Positions 1-5,769 of a stretch of 5,769 bases of DNA are shown one piece after another. The DNA is taken from NCBI GenBank assembly GCA_938004025.1, contig CALKXC010000277.1:1-5769 (forward strand), read 5' to 3'. The DNA is from an uncultured Leucothrix sp. (GTDB lineage Bacteria; Pseudomonadota; Gammaproteobacteria; Thiotrichales; Thiotrichaceae). The notes beneath the pieces are model-generated. The model saw only the letters and a list, made by a program, of their open reading frames with translations. It ran no database searches and was not told where the DNA came from. Numbering within the stretch: position 1 is the stretch's first letter; each line of letters begins with the position of its first letter. The position numbers and the translations under genes are program-made.

Positions 1-1051
1 GAGATTCATCCATTTCATTTCGGCTTTCGTGAATTTCCGCCATAAAATGGTGTGCGAGATCTTGATAAGCTTCTTGCTTGATTAAGGTCTTTGCGTGCTT
101 TTCTGCTTCCACATACCTATCTTCAGAAATATAAAGCGCAACGAGTGATTTAACCACCTCAAGATTTTCTGGAGCGCTGGTGTAAATCGCCTCTAATTGA
201 ACAATTGCTTCAGCCTGATTATCATCAAGCATCAATAGACGGGCATATTCAAGCCGACTAGAATTATCAACATGCCTACCCGAAACAAGTGTCTGCATCA
301 CTTGCATCGACTCATCTTTACTGCCTTGCTTGAACAGCGCTTTACTCTTAAGCACCATAGCCACGTTTTTTAGTTCGTCAGGAAGTTCTTCTTGCAAAGC
401 ATCCACTCGTGAAACTACCAATGAGAACTTACGCTGATCTAAAGCGATACTAGCTAACTTTAGCTGTGCGGCTGGCGTGTCGTTATATTTGGTTATATAA
501 ATTTCAAAAGCTTTAAAAGCACTCTCATGATGTGATTCTAAGGAAATTAATGAAGTCAAAAAAGACAATGCGTCATAATCATTTTCAGCGATCAACTGAT
601 GTATTTCGTTTAATTCACTTGCCGCTCGATCGAACTGTTTATCTCTCAATAATAACAGCGCAAGGTATTGTCTCGCCTCAACTTGCTCCTTACCAATATT
701 TACCCATAGTTGTGCACTATGAATCGCCTTGTCAAGGTACTCTGTTTGGGCGGCTGTTTCCGTAGCGACTCTTGCTAAATCTATATCTAAGTTGCCATCG
801 ATAACTCGCTCATAATGAAGCGTAGCGGTTGCATCATCGCCCTGAAGTCGATACATCTCAGCGGCTAACGTATGGTACATATCCTGGCTAGCCGAAACAT
901 TTTGAGGAGATTGATGGTCAGCAGGAACCAACGCGGCAGCATTGGATTGACTAATCAACGGAAGCTCAACGTCTTTACACCCACCAGTAACAGCAATAAC
1001 ACTTACTGTTAGTAGTAGCGAAAGATTTCTAATAATCAATCTCTTTTGCAT
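1..1051 (-). CDS. TPR-repeat outer-membrane lipoprotein, 3'-truncated by window edge
   Basis: The frame is open for 350 codons from the ATG at 1051 to the left edge without a stop, so the C-terminus is missing. The N-terminus is a lipoprotein signal: MQKR, a hydrophobic stretch (about residues 5-22), then V-T-G-G-C with Cys25 as the predicted lipidated residue. Lys rather than Asp at +2 suggests Lol sorting to the outer membrane. From about residue 57 on, the protein is a run of Ala/Leu/Tyr-rich helical pairs typical of tetratricopeptide repeats (for example around 57-90, 128-155, 265-300 and 300-325), ending in HFMAEIHESRNEMDES at the edge. TPR proteins are protein-protein interaction scaffolds. 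A TPR protein lies divergent to hemA and upstream of lolB-ispE in Pseudomonas (PA4667-type), and this gene fits that position; lolB would be expected just outside the window. A GAGTG Shine-Dalgarno-like sequence lies about 7 nt before the ATG. The family is fairly clear; the function is unknown. Confidence 0.85.
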   Translation of the reverse strand, partial: MQKRLIIRNLSLLLTVSVIAVTGGCKDVELPLISQSNAAALVPADHQSPQNVSASQDMYHTLAAEMYRLQGDDATATLHYERVIDGNLDIDLARVATETAAQTEYLDKAIHSAQLWVNIGKEQVEARQYLALLLLRDKQFDRAASELNEIHQLIAENDYDALSFLTSLISLESHHESAFKAFEIYITKYNDTPAAQLKLASIALDQRKFSLVVSRVDALQEELPDELKNVAMVLKSKALFKQGSKDESMQVMQTLVSGRHVDNSSRLEYARLLMLDDNQAEAIVQLEAIYTSAPENLEVVKSLVALYISEDRYVEAEKHAKTLIKQEAYQDLAHHFMAEIHESRNEMDES

Positions 1052-1081
1052 GAAAGTCACTCGTTAGATTCCGGGGATTTG

Positions 1082-1109
1082 ATTAGAATTCAGTTCATTT
1101 CTACCTCAA
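1082..1109 (-). promoter_or_regulatory. Candidate sigma70 promoter for the TPR lipoprotein gene
   Basis: On the minus strand, TTGAGG (1104-1109; 4/6 to TTGACA) and TCTAAT (1082-1087; 5/6 to TATAAT) are separated by 16 nt. Transcription would start near 1075, giving a leader of about 25 nt before the ATG at 1051. The call rests only on consensus matching in an AT-rich region. A second -35-like TTGAAA lies further upstream but has no good -10 at proper spacing. Confidence 0.35.
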
Positions 1110-1189
1110 ACCCGTTTTCAAAACCAGCCTGTGTGAATGAACTGCTCAATAAAACTGCTAACTGGATCATAAATTTAAGGCAAAATAAC

Positions 1190-1251
1190 CATTAATGATC
1201 CCAATATTTCTGTGTTCATTGTTTTTTTATACTACTAAACACCCATTAATG
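1190..1251. repeat. Two copies of the palindromic octamer CATTAATG in the hemA upstream region
   Basis: The sequence CCATTAATGA occurs at 1189-1198 and again at 1243-1252. Its core CATTAATG (1190-1197 and 1244-1251) is a perfect palindrome. The copies are 54 bp apart, close to five helical turns, and flank a candidate -10 element at 1228-1233. This could be a paired operator. It could also be chance, since the region is very AT-rich. Confidence 0.4.
1228..1233 (+). promoter_or_regulatory. Candidate -10 element for the hemA operon
   Basis: TATACT matches the -10 consensus at 5 of 6 positions and lies about 94 bp upstream of the hemA ATG. No convincing -35 sits 16-18 nt upstream (the sequence there is of the type TATTTC). 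A weaker alternative is TTGTAT (1261-1266) with CAGAAT (1284-1289) at 17-nt spacing. The hemA operon promoter must lie in 1052-1326 unless there is readthrough from elsewhere, but its exact position is uncertain. Confidence 0.25.
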
Positions 1252-1302
1252 AAAGTCTACTTGTATTCCTAAGTCGCCTGTCACAGAATCTGACTTCCTG
1301 AA

Positions 1303-1317
1303 AATTCGTTACGAATT
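1303..1317. repeat. 15-bp palindrome immediately upstream of hemA
   Basis: AATTCGT (1303-1309) and ACGAATT (1311-1317) are perfect inverted copies around a single central T. The 1-nt centre makes a fully paired RNA hairpin unlikely, so a dimeric DNA-binding protein site is the more natural reading if it is functional. It ends 9 nt before the hemA ATG, where a Shine-Dalgarno would normally be, and no good one is seen there. Confidence 0.45.
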
Positions 1318-1326
1318 CTTATTTGT

Positions 1327-2607
1327 ATGTCAATTGTAGTTATCGGAATCAATCATAAAACAGCGCCTGTTGCAATTCGAGAAAAAGTCGCTTTTTCTGA
1401 ACAACAATTGGGCGGTGCATTGTCTATGGATGATGAACTATTCGATGAAAAACTTATTTTATCAACCTGCAATCGAACAGAAATCTACGCTAGTACCGAT
1501 AAAGAAGTAAATCCAAACCTCTTAAATCAATGGTATTCACAACTTCACGCAGACATAGATGAGGACTTGGCGCCCTATATTTATCAACACTCAGATTCTG
1601 ATGCTGTACAGCATGCTTTTAGAGTCGCTAGTGGTCTAGATTCCCTAATACTAGGCGAGCCTCAGATTTTAGGCCAGCTTAAAACAGCGCTGAATACCGC
1701 GAGTACGCACAAATCGATTGGCAATAAACTCAATCGATTAATGCAACACGCCTTTTCAACGGCTAAAAAAGTTAGAACCGATACTGACATCGGTTCTAAC
1801 TCAGTATCCGTCGCCTACACCGCGGTAAATCTTGCACGTCAAATCTTTGGCGATCTTGATACTCAGACAGCACTTTTAATAGGTGCTGGCGAAACTATCG
1901 AGCTTGTTGGACGCCACCTTCAAGGGGCTGGCGTAAAGAAAATCATTATTGCTAATCGCAGCTTGGAGAATGCTAGAGTCATTGGTGACAGTCTAAATGC
2001 TGATGTAATTGGACTGTCAGACATCAGTCATCATCTGCACTTAGCCGACATTGTTATCTCTTCAACCGCAGCCCCTATTCCCATTATAGGGAAAGGCAGC
2101 GTGGAAAAAGCACTTAAGCAAAGAAAGCATAAACCTATCTTTATGGTAGATATCGCCGTGCCAAGAGATATTGAACAAGAAGTGGGTGAATTAAATGATA
2201 TTTATCTTTATACGGTAGATGATCTTCAGTCAGTCATTGATCACCACTTAGATTCTAGACGTCGCGCAGCCGACATTGCCGAAACAATGATCACCAAAGA
2301 AACCGAAGTGTTTTTAAGCTGGCTTAATGCCCAGCAGCAAATGACGCCTGTGATACAGTATCGTGAGCAGCTTGCCAGCACCAAACAAGAGGTCTTGGAT
2401 AAAGCGTTGAAACAACTCAAAAATGGTAAAACCGCAGAAGAAGCGCTACAATTTCTCGCCCATACATTGACCAATAAACTTGGACACATGCCGACCCAAA
2501 CGATGAATCATGCCGCTCACTCCGGTGATCTTGAGATACTGAAGTCGGCAAAACGTCTACTTGGTTTGAGCGGTACCGCCAAGCAAACACCCAATAAAGA
2601 AGATTAA
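1327..2607 (+). CDS. hemA: Glutamyl-tRNA reductase (GluTR)
   Basis: Cytosolic enzyme that reduces glutamyl-tRNA(Glu) with NADPH to glutamate-1-semialdehyde, the first committed step of the C5 route to 5-aminolevulinate, heme and other tetrapyrroles. The 426-residue length is normal. The catalytic domain carries GINHKTAP (7-14), the nucleophilic Cys48 in STCNR (46-50), His96 in [12 protein letters not shown] and the LGEPQILGQ signature (109-117). The NADPH-binding Rossmann domain has GAGE at 186-189, and a helical dimerisation domain covers about 310-415. The start is well fixed: the protein aligns with E. coli HemA from residue 1, and an in-frame TGA at 1291-1293 follows with no other start before this ATG. 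There is no clear Shine-Dalgarno; a 15-bp palindrome occupies that region. First gene of hemA-prfA-prmC, with prfA starting 2 nt after its stop. A perfect inverted repeat lies inside the gene at 1770-1801. Confidence 0.98.
   Translation: MSIVVIGINHKTAPVAIREKVAFSEQQLGGALSMDDELFDEKLILSTCNRTEIYASTDKEVNPNLLNQWYSQLHADIDEDLAPYIYQHSDSDAVQHAFRVASGLDSLILGEPQILGQLKTALNTASTHKSIGNKLNRLMQHAFSTAKKVRTDTDIGSNSVSVAYTAVNLARQIFGDLDTQTALLIGAGETIELVGRHLQGAGVKKIIIANRSLENARVIGDSLNADVIGLSDISHHLHLADIVISSTAAPIPIIGKGSVEKALKQRKHKPIFMVDIAVPRDIEQEVGELNDIYLYTVDDLQSVIDHHLDSRRRAADIAETMITKETEVFLSWLNAQQQMTPVIQYREQLASTKQEVLDKALKQLKNGKTAEEALQFLAHTLTNKLGHMPTQTMNHAAHSGDLEILKSAKRLLGLSGTAKQTPNKED
1765..1801 (-). terminator. Terminator-like hairpin inside hemA, oriented antisense
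   Basis: Positions 1770-1782 and 1789-1801 are perfect 13-bp inverted copies separated by a 6-nt loop (1783-1788). Read on the minus strand the hairpin is AGTTAGAACCGAT, loop GTCAGT, ATCGGTTCTAACT, followed at once by TTTTT (A-run 1765-1769 on the plus strand), which is the form of a Rho-independent terminator. On the plus strand it has no following T-tract, so it should not stop hemA transcription. The stem has 5 G:C pairs in 13. It lies in codons for the conserved segment [11 protein letters not shown], so coding constraint may explain part of it. The structure is seen directly; a role in stopping antisense transcription is inference. Confidence 0.45.
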
Positions 2608-2609
2608 CT

Positions 2610-3692
2610 TTGAAACTATCTATTTTAAATAAGCTGGAGAGCCTAGGTGAGCGTTATGCTGAAATCGCTATTCTCCTTTCTGAAAATGACGTTATCAGCG
2701 ATCAGAACCAGTTTAGACAGCTTTCAATGGAATATAGCCAACTAGAACCTGTTGTTCAGGAGTTTGAGAAATACCTGCAAGCGACTGAAGACAAAACAAA
2801 CGCCTTGGAAATGCTTGAAGATCCAGAAATGAAGGAACTGGCTCAAGAAGAGTTGAGGGATGCGAATATTGCCTTAGAGCAACTTGAATCTACTTTGCAG
2901 GTTTTACTGTTACCCAAAGACCCCAACGACGATAGTAATATCTTCCTTGAAGTTCGAGCAGGGACGGGTGGGGATGAAGCAGCAATTTTTGCAGGCGATT
3001 TGTTTCGTATGTATTCACGCTATGCGGAAGTCCGCGGTTGGAAAGTTGAGGTTATGAGCCAAAATATCGGCGAGCATGGTGGCTATAAAGAAGCGATCAT
3101 TCGAATTATTGGTACAGGAGCCTACTCTCGCTTAAAGTTTGAATCAGGGGTACATCGCGTTCAGCGAGTCCCTGAAACCGAGTCACAGGGCCGTGTTCAT
3201 ACCTCAGCTGCAACCGTCGCAATCATGCCTGAAATCAATGCGGTCGAAGCTCAAGAAATTAAAAGCTCAGATATTCGTGTCGATACTTTCCGGGCATCTG
3301 GCGCAGGTGGTCAGCATGTTAATAAAACAGACTCCGCTATTCGTATTACGCATCTCCCAACGGGCACCGTAGTGGAGTGTCAGGATGAACGCTCACAGCA
3401 TAAAAACCGTGCCAGAGCTATGTCACTCTTACAGTCAAGAATCTTAGAAGCAGAGAAGCAGGTTCAGCATGATGAGCAAGCTGAAGCTCGTCGCAGTCTC
3501 GTTGGAAGTGGCGATAGATCTGAGCGCATCCGCACCTATAACTTTCCACAAAGCCGAGTGACCGACCACCGAATTAATCTAACGCTTTATAAATTAGATG
3601 AGGTAATCGCAGGCTCAATGGATTCTATTATTGACCCGCTGATTAACGAGCATCAAGCAGACTTACTTGCTGCAATGGCTGATCAGGGTTAG
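2610..3692 (+). CDS. prfA: Peptide chain release factor 1 (RF1), TTG start
   Basis: Class I release factor that reads UAA and UAG in the ribosomal A site and triggers peptidyl-tRNA hydrolysis. The 360-residue length is typical. Domain 1 is helical (about 1-105). The codon-recognition tripeptide is P-E-T at 188-190 in [14 protein letters not shown], the RF1 P-x-T pattern rather than the SPF of RF2. The catalytic GGQ is at 233-235, with Gln235 in [12 protein letters not shown] as in E. coli RF1. The TTG start is supported because the product [16 protein letters not shown] aligns with the E. coli N-terminus MKPSIVAKLEALHERH, while the next in-frame ATG is at codon 40, inside domain 1. The ribosome binding site is weak (GAAG at 2599-2602, 7 nt before TTG, inside the hemA end), so translation is probably coupled to hemA. 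Gln235 is the expected substrate of PrmC, encoded next. Confidence 0.98.
   Translation: MKLSILNKLESLGERYAEIAILLSENDVISDQNQFRQLSMEYSQLEPVVQEFEKYLQATEDKTNALEMLEDPEMKELAQEELRDANIALEQLESTLQVLLLPKDPNDDSNIFLEVRAGTGGDEAAIFAGDLFRMYSRYAEVRGWKVEVMSQNIGEHGGYKEAIIRIIGTGAYSRLKFESGVHRVQRVPETESQGRVHTSAATVAIMPEINAVEAQEIKSSDIRVDTFRASGAGGQHVNKTDSAIRITHLPTGTVVECQDERSQHKNRARAMSLLQSRILEAEKQVQHDEQAEARRSLVGSGDRSERIRTYNFPQSRVTDHRINLTLYKLDEVIAGSMDSIIDPLINEHQADLLAAMADQG
3685..3688 (+). promoter_or_regulatory. Ribosome binding site that selects the prmC ATG
   Basis: AGGG lies 8 nt before the ATG at 3697 and within the last codons of prfA. It supports 3697 over an in-frame upstream TTG at 3667, which would add ten residues (starting LLQWLIRV in the prfA-overlapping frame) not expected from the family. 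Confidence 0.55.
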
Positions 3693-3696
3693 TCGT

Positions 3697-4530
3697 ATGC
3701 GGATTGATGCCGCCATAAAAAACGGCACAGAAAAGTTATCGGAATCCTCCTCCTCTGCAAGATTAGATACTGAGTTATTGCTCGCTTACTGCCTAGGCAA
3801 GCCAAGAAGTTACCTTTACACTTGGCCTGATAAAACGCTCAATCCTGCACAGCAAGAATCGTTTCTTCGATTACTCACTAAGCGGCAAAGTAACTACCCC
3901 ATCGCCTATCTAACAGGCCACCAAGAGTTTTGGTCTTTGAATATTATTGTCACACCGGACGTTTTAATACCTAGAGCCGACACTGAGTTATTGGTCGAAA
4001 CTGCCCTAGAAAAAATTGCTAAGCTTGAAAAACCGAAAATTTTAGAACTTGGAACGGGCTCAGGCGCCATCGCATTAGCCTTGGCCACTGAACGCCCTGA
4101 TAGTGACATTATTGCAACTGACATTTCTGCTGAAGCTTTAGCAGTTGCCGAAAAAAACAAACAAAACCTATCGATCAGGAACATAAGGAACATTCAATCA
4201 AACTGGTTTCAATCCATTCCATCTAACACTTTTGATCTGATCGTTAGCAATCCACCTTATATTGACCCAACAGATGAGCATCTGATGGGTGCTATTCGTC
4301 ACGAGCCTATTCAAGCACTAACTTCAGATAACAAAGGCCTAAGTGACATTGAGCACATTGCCAGTAATGCTCAACGCTTTTTAAACAATGGTGGGTGGTT
4401 AATCCTTGAACATGGCTATGATCAAGGCGAGCTAGTTAGCAATATATTAGCCAAAGCAGCCTATCAACAAATAAGCTGCTTATCAGACCTCAGCGGGAAT
4501 GACCGGATTAACGTAGGCTCGAAACGATAA
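3697..4530 (+). CDS. prmC: Release factor glutamine N5-methyltransferase PrmC (HemK)
   Basis: S-adenosylmethionine-dependent enzyme that methylates the side-chain amide of the GGQ glutamine in RF1 and RF2, raising termination efficiency. From the ATG at 3697 it has 277 residues, the usual size. A helical N-terminal substrate-binding domain (about 1-75) carries the conserved P-I-A-Y-L-T-G-x-x-E-F-W-S segment (68-80). The Rossmann methyltransferase domain follows, with IPRADTE (91-97), the SAM loop ELGTGSG (117-123), acidic D142 at the end of strand 2, and the N-P-P-Y catalytic motif at 185-188 that binds the glutamine amide. The C-terminal L-E-H-G-Y-D-Q-G is also typical. The gene starts 4 nt after the prfA stop, so enzyme and substrate are co-expressed. 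A longer reading from TTG 3667 is less likely. The gene ends 2 nt before the stop codon of convergent pilE. Confidence 0.97.
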   Translation: MRIDAAIKNGTEKLSESSSSARLDTELLLAYCLGKPRSYLYTWPDKTLNPAQQESFLRLLTKRQSNYPIAYLTGHQEFWSLNIIVTPDVLIPRADTELLVETALEKIAKLEKPKILELGTGSGAIALALATERPDSDIIATDISAEALAVAEKNKQNLSIRNIRNIQSNWFQSIPSNTFDLIVSNPPYIDPTDEHLMGAIRHEPIQALTSDNKGLSDIEHIASNAQRFLNNGGWLILEHGYDQGELVSNILAKAAYQQISCLSDLSGNDRINVGSKR

Positions 4531-4532
4531 AC

Positions 4533-5027
4533 TTAACCCCAACACTCTTTAATGTTGTCAGCATTGTAATAGCTGGAAATCGAGTTACCTGATGCGCCCT
4601 TCCTGCCAGTATTAAGAATACTAAATCCGGTACATTTTTCGTCTTTTGCCTGCGCCTTATTTATATTTGGAATCGCTTTTATCTCATACCCAGTACAAGG
4701 GCTTGCACTAGTACCTAGACAGGTCGTTGGCTGGCCTTCTGCTGTGATCGTATAAAGCTCAGTTTCTGAATAGAGCGTTCCAGCAGGGAACCCTAAGCCA
4801 TTACTGTGAGATTTGGCATACGTCAAATTTTGAATGTAATAACTCTCTTGAAGTTGTGCCATACGCAAAATCTCTGTCTTAGCTTCGGTTCTCTTACTTT
4901 TTGTCACATAAGCCGAGTATGAAGGAATTGCGATGGAACTAAGAATCCCAACAATAGCGACCGTGATCATTAGCTCAAGCAGTGTAAAACCAAAGTTTTT
5001 ATTTTTATTATTCATTATTTTTCTCAT
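4533..5027 (-). CDS. pilE: Type IV pilus minor pilin, PilE-like
   Basis: Pilin-like protein of the type IVa pilus, expected to be an inner-membrane prepilin cleaved by PilD and incorporated at or near the pilus tip. With the start used here it has 164 residues. The prepilin signal is a short basic leader ending in Gly13, then mature F-T-L-L-E with the conserved Glu5 (residue 18), and a hydrophobic helix to about residue 36 ending IPSY. The globular domain has Cys at 103, 111, 132 and 162; C-T-G-F-S-I-L-N-T-G and the terminal E-C-W form the disulfide-bounded D-region pattern of PilE. Three in-frame ATGs exist: 5036 (overlaps the pilY1 stop), 5027 and 5015. I chose 5027 because GGGTGA lies 9 nt before it and it begins 1 nt after the pilY1 stop. 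All three retain the cleavage site. In P. aeruginosa pilE ends the fimU-pilVWXY1Y2-E operon, which matches this context. Confidence 0.9.
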   Translation of the reverse strand: MRKIMNNKNKNFGFTLLELMITVAIVGILSSIAIPSYSAYVTKSKRTEAKTEILRMAQLQESYYIQNLTYAKSHSNGLGFPAGTLYSETELYTITAEGQPTTCLGTSASPCTGYEIKAIPNINKAQAKDEKCTGFSILNTGRKGASGNSISSYYNADNIKECWG

Positions 5028-5028
5028 T

Positions 5029-5769
5029 TTATTCATTCACCCAGAAAACTTTCGGCAGGAAATCACCCAAGTTTGCATTACCGTTCTTTGTATTTTTATC
5101 AACAATTGGTACTAAGTTCTTACCGACTCTAATGTCAACATGCTGATCACAGCCCTCATTAGTACAGTCACTTAGCTTGTTGAAAACTAACTGAGGGGAA
5201 TCGAGGATATCACCGTGAGAAATTATGATTGAGTCATCGGCTGCACCAACCGCACCGTCACGATCCAGATCAACTGTTGCGGAAGCCGTCATCAAATCAA
5301 GCACGTAAGCTCTTGTTTGGTTATTAGTTAGCGTCGTACACGCACCAATTCCAGTGGTTACAGTGGTTGCAGTATTAGCAAACGTTGTGAAAATCACTTT
5401 ATTGTTAAACGTTATTGGCGCTGCTAAAACTTTCTCTCCCTGTCCGTTTACCAGTTTTTTATACCAGCCCTTATGTGCAGGTAAAAAGTCTCTGCCCGCA
5501 AGAGTATTCGATTCAATCAAATCTCCCTCAACTAAAGCGGCAGGTGCCGTCGTAGGGATACCAAAAACATTTTCATCATATAGCACGTAAAAACGATCAT
5601 TAATTGTTTCGTTCAAAGGATGAGAACGGTAACCGCTGCCGATGGAAACAACAATCGTGTTGGTGCCATTATGTCTAAACAACGAGACATCGGGCTCATA
5701 GAAGAACTTACGTGCATTCGCGCCACCGCCTTCACCGAGACTAGCAAACTTACTCACCCGAGCATCATT
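5029..5769 (-). CDS. pilY1: Type IV pilus tip-associated adhesin PilY1, C-terminal part
   Basis: The window holds the last 246 residues; the frame is open to the right edge, so the gene begins outside (a GTG at 5757 is internal, not the start). PilY1 is a large secreted or pilus-associated protein needed for type IVa pilus assembly, adhesion and surface sensing, and the C-terminal part is the beta-propeller pilus-biogenesis domain. Family-typical segments are F-F-Y-E-P-D-V (22-28 of the fragment), V-V-S-I-G-S-G-Y-R-S-H-P-L (40-52), D-R-F-Y-V-L-Y-D (58-65), G-E-K-V-L-A-A-P (111-118) and D-I-R-V-G (212-216). A calcium-loop motif D167-x-D169-x-D171-G with D178 at position 12 is present. Cys144, 202 and 207 may form disulfides, fitting an exported protein. 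pilE follows after 1 nt, with no pilY2 between them. Minor pilin genes (pilX, pilW, pilV, fimU) are expected upstream, outside the window. Confidence 0.9.
   Translation of the reverse strand, partial: NDARVSKFASLGEGGGANARKFFYEPDVSLFRHNGTNTIVVSIGSGYRSHPLNETINDRFYVLYDENVFGIPTTAPAALVEGDLIESNTLAGRDFLPAHKGWYKKLVNGQGEKVLAAPITFNNKVIFTTFANTATTVTTGIGACTTLTNNQTRAYVLDLMTASATVDLDRDGAVGAADDSIIISHGDILDSPQLVFNKLSDCTNEGCDQHVDIRVGKNLVPIVDKNTKNGNANLGDFLPKVFWVNE
5037..5042 (-). promoter_or_regulatory. Ribosome binding site for pilE inside the pilY1 3' end
   Basis: On the minus strand GGGTGA lies 9 nt before the ATG at 5027 and overlaps the last codons of pilY1. This suggests coupled translation. The site is too close to the ATG at 5036 and rather far from the one at 5015. 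Confidence 0.5.

Noticed and set aside
532..765. 77-codon plus-strand open frame
   Set aside because: It lies opposite the TPR lipoprotein gene, whose frame is open for 350 codons with a signal peptide and repeats. The product resembles no family and has no ribosome binding site.
1195..1272. 25-codon plus-strand frame (starts MIPIFLCSLFFYTT) upstream of hemA, possible leader peptide
   Set aside because: The only Shine-Dalgarno-like AAGG is 14 nt from the ATG, the candidate -10 element lies inside the frame, and there is no terminator or codon run that would suggest attenuation.
1770..1801. The hemA inverted repeat as a paired DNA uptake sequence
   Set aside because: It occurs once in the window and does not resemble the known Neisseria or Pasteurellaceae uptake motifs.
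2241..2489. 82-codon minus-strand open frame inside hemA
   Set aside because: Shadow of the hemA dimerisation domain; no family features or start signals.
3139..3372. 77-codon plus-strand frame inside prfA
   Set aside because: Alternative frame of the conserved RF1 catalytic region; a shadow.
3906..4193. 95-codon minus-strand frame inside prmC
   Set aside because: Antisense shadow of the conserved methyltransferase domain.
4177..4194. Tandem 9-bp near-duplication in prmC encoding R-N-I-R-N-I with two AGG codons
   Set aside because: Aligned with E. coli PrmC the segment has the same length, so it is not an expansion; probably chance.
4454..4481. 7-bp inverted repeat AAGCAGC/GCTGCTT near the prmC end as a terminator
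   Set aside because: The loop is 14 nt and no T-tract follows on either strand; not an intrinsic terminator.
4540..4557. 5-bp inverted repeat CAACA/TGTTG just past the prmC stop as a terminator
   Set aside because: The stem is too short and no T-tract follows; it is also within the pilE coding end.
4933..5115. 60-codon plus-strand frame across the pilE-pilY1 junction
   Set aside because: Antisense to the conserved prepilin signal and hydrophobic helix; a shadow.
5354..5590. 78-codon plus-strand frame opposite pilY1
   Set aside because: Antisense shadow of conserved PilY1 segments.

Overview
The window reads as a chromosomal segment of a moderately AT-rich gammaproteobacterium. Three things support this: the hemA-prfA-prmC gene order, a divergent TPR lipoprotein gene upstream of hemA (the arrangement known from Pseudomonas, where lolB and ispE usually follow the TPR gene), and a pilY1-pilE pair as in the minor pilin operon of Pseudomonas-type type IVa pili. 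The genus cannot be fixed from sequence alone.

Layout. Positions 1-1051 (minus) hold the N-terminal 350 residues of a TPR lipoprotein whose 3' end is outside the window. Positions 1052-1326 are a divergent intergenic region of 275 bp with plausible promoters, two copies of the palindromic octamer CATTAATG, and a 15-bp palindrome just before hemA. Positions 1327-4530 (plus) hold a compact operon: hemA (glutamyl-tRNA reductase), prfA (peptide chain release factor 1, TTG start 2 nt after the hemA stop) and prmC (release factor glutamine methyltransferase, ATG 4 nt after the prfA stop). Positions 4533-5769 (minus) hold pilE (minor pilin) and the last 246 residues of pilY1. prmC and pilE converge with only 2 nt between their stop codons.

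How the genes work together. HemA makes the first committed intermediate of the C5 tetrapyrrole pathway. PrmC methylates the GGQ glutamine of release factors, so prfA and prmC are an enzyme-substrate pair in one operon. PilY1 and PilE belong to the priming/tip complex of type IVa pili and are co-transcribed from outside the window. The TPR lipoprotein is probably anchored in the outer membrane and its function is unknown.

The window is mostly conserved housekeeping sequence and I see no new biological system. The most striking unexplained signal is a perfect 13-bp inverted repeat inside hemA. Read on the minus strand it is followed directly by a T-tract, so it has the form of an antisense intrinsic terminator. 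No tRNA, rRNA, CRISPR array, insertion sequence or phage feature is visible.
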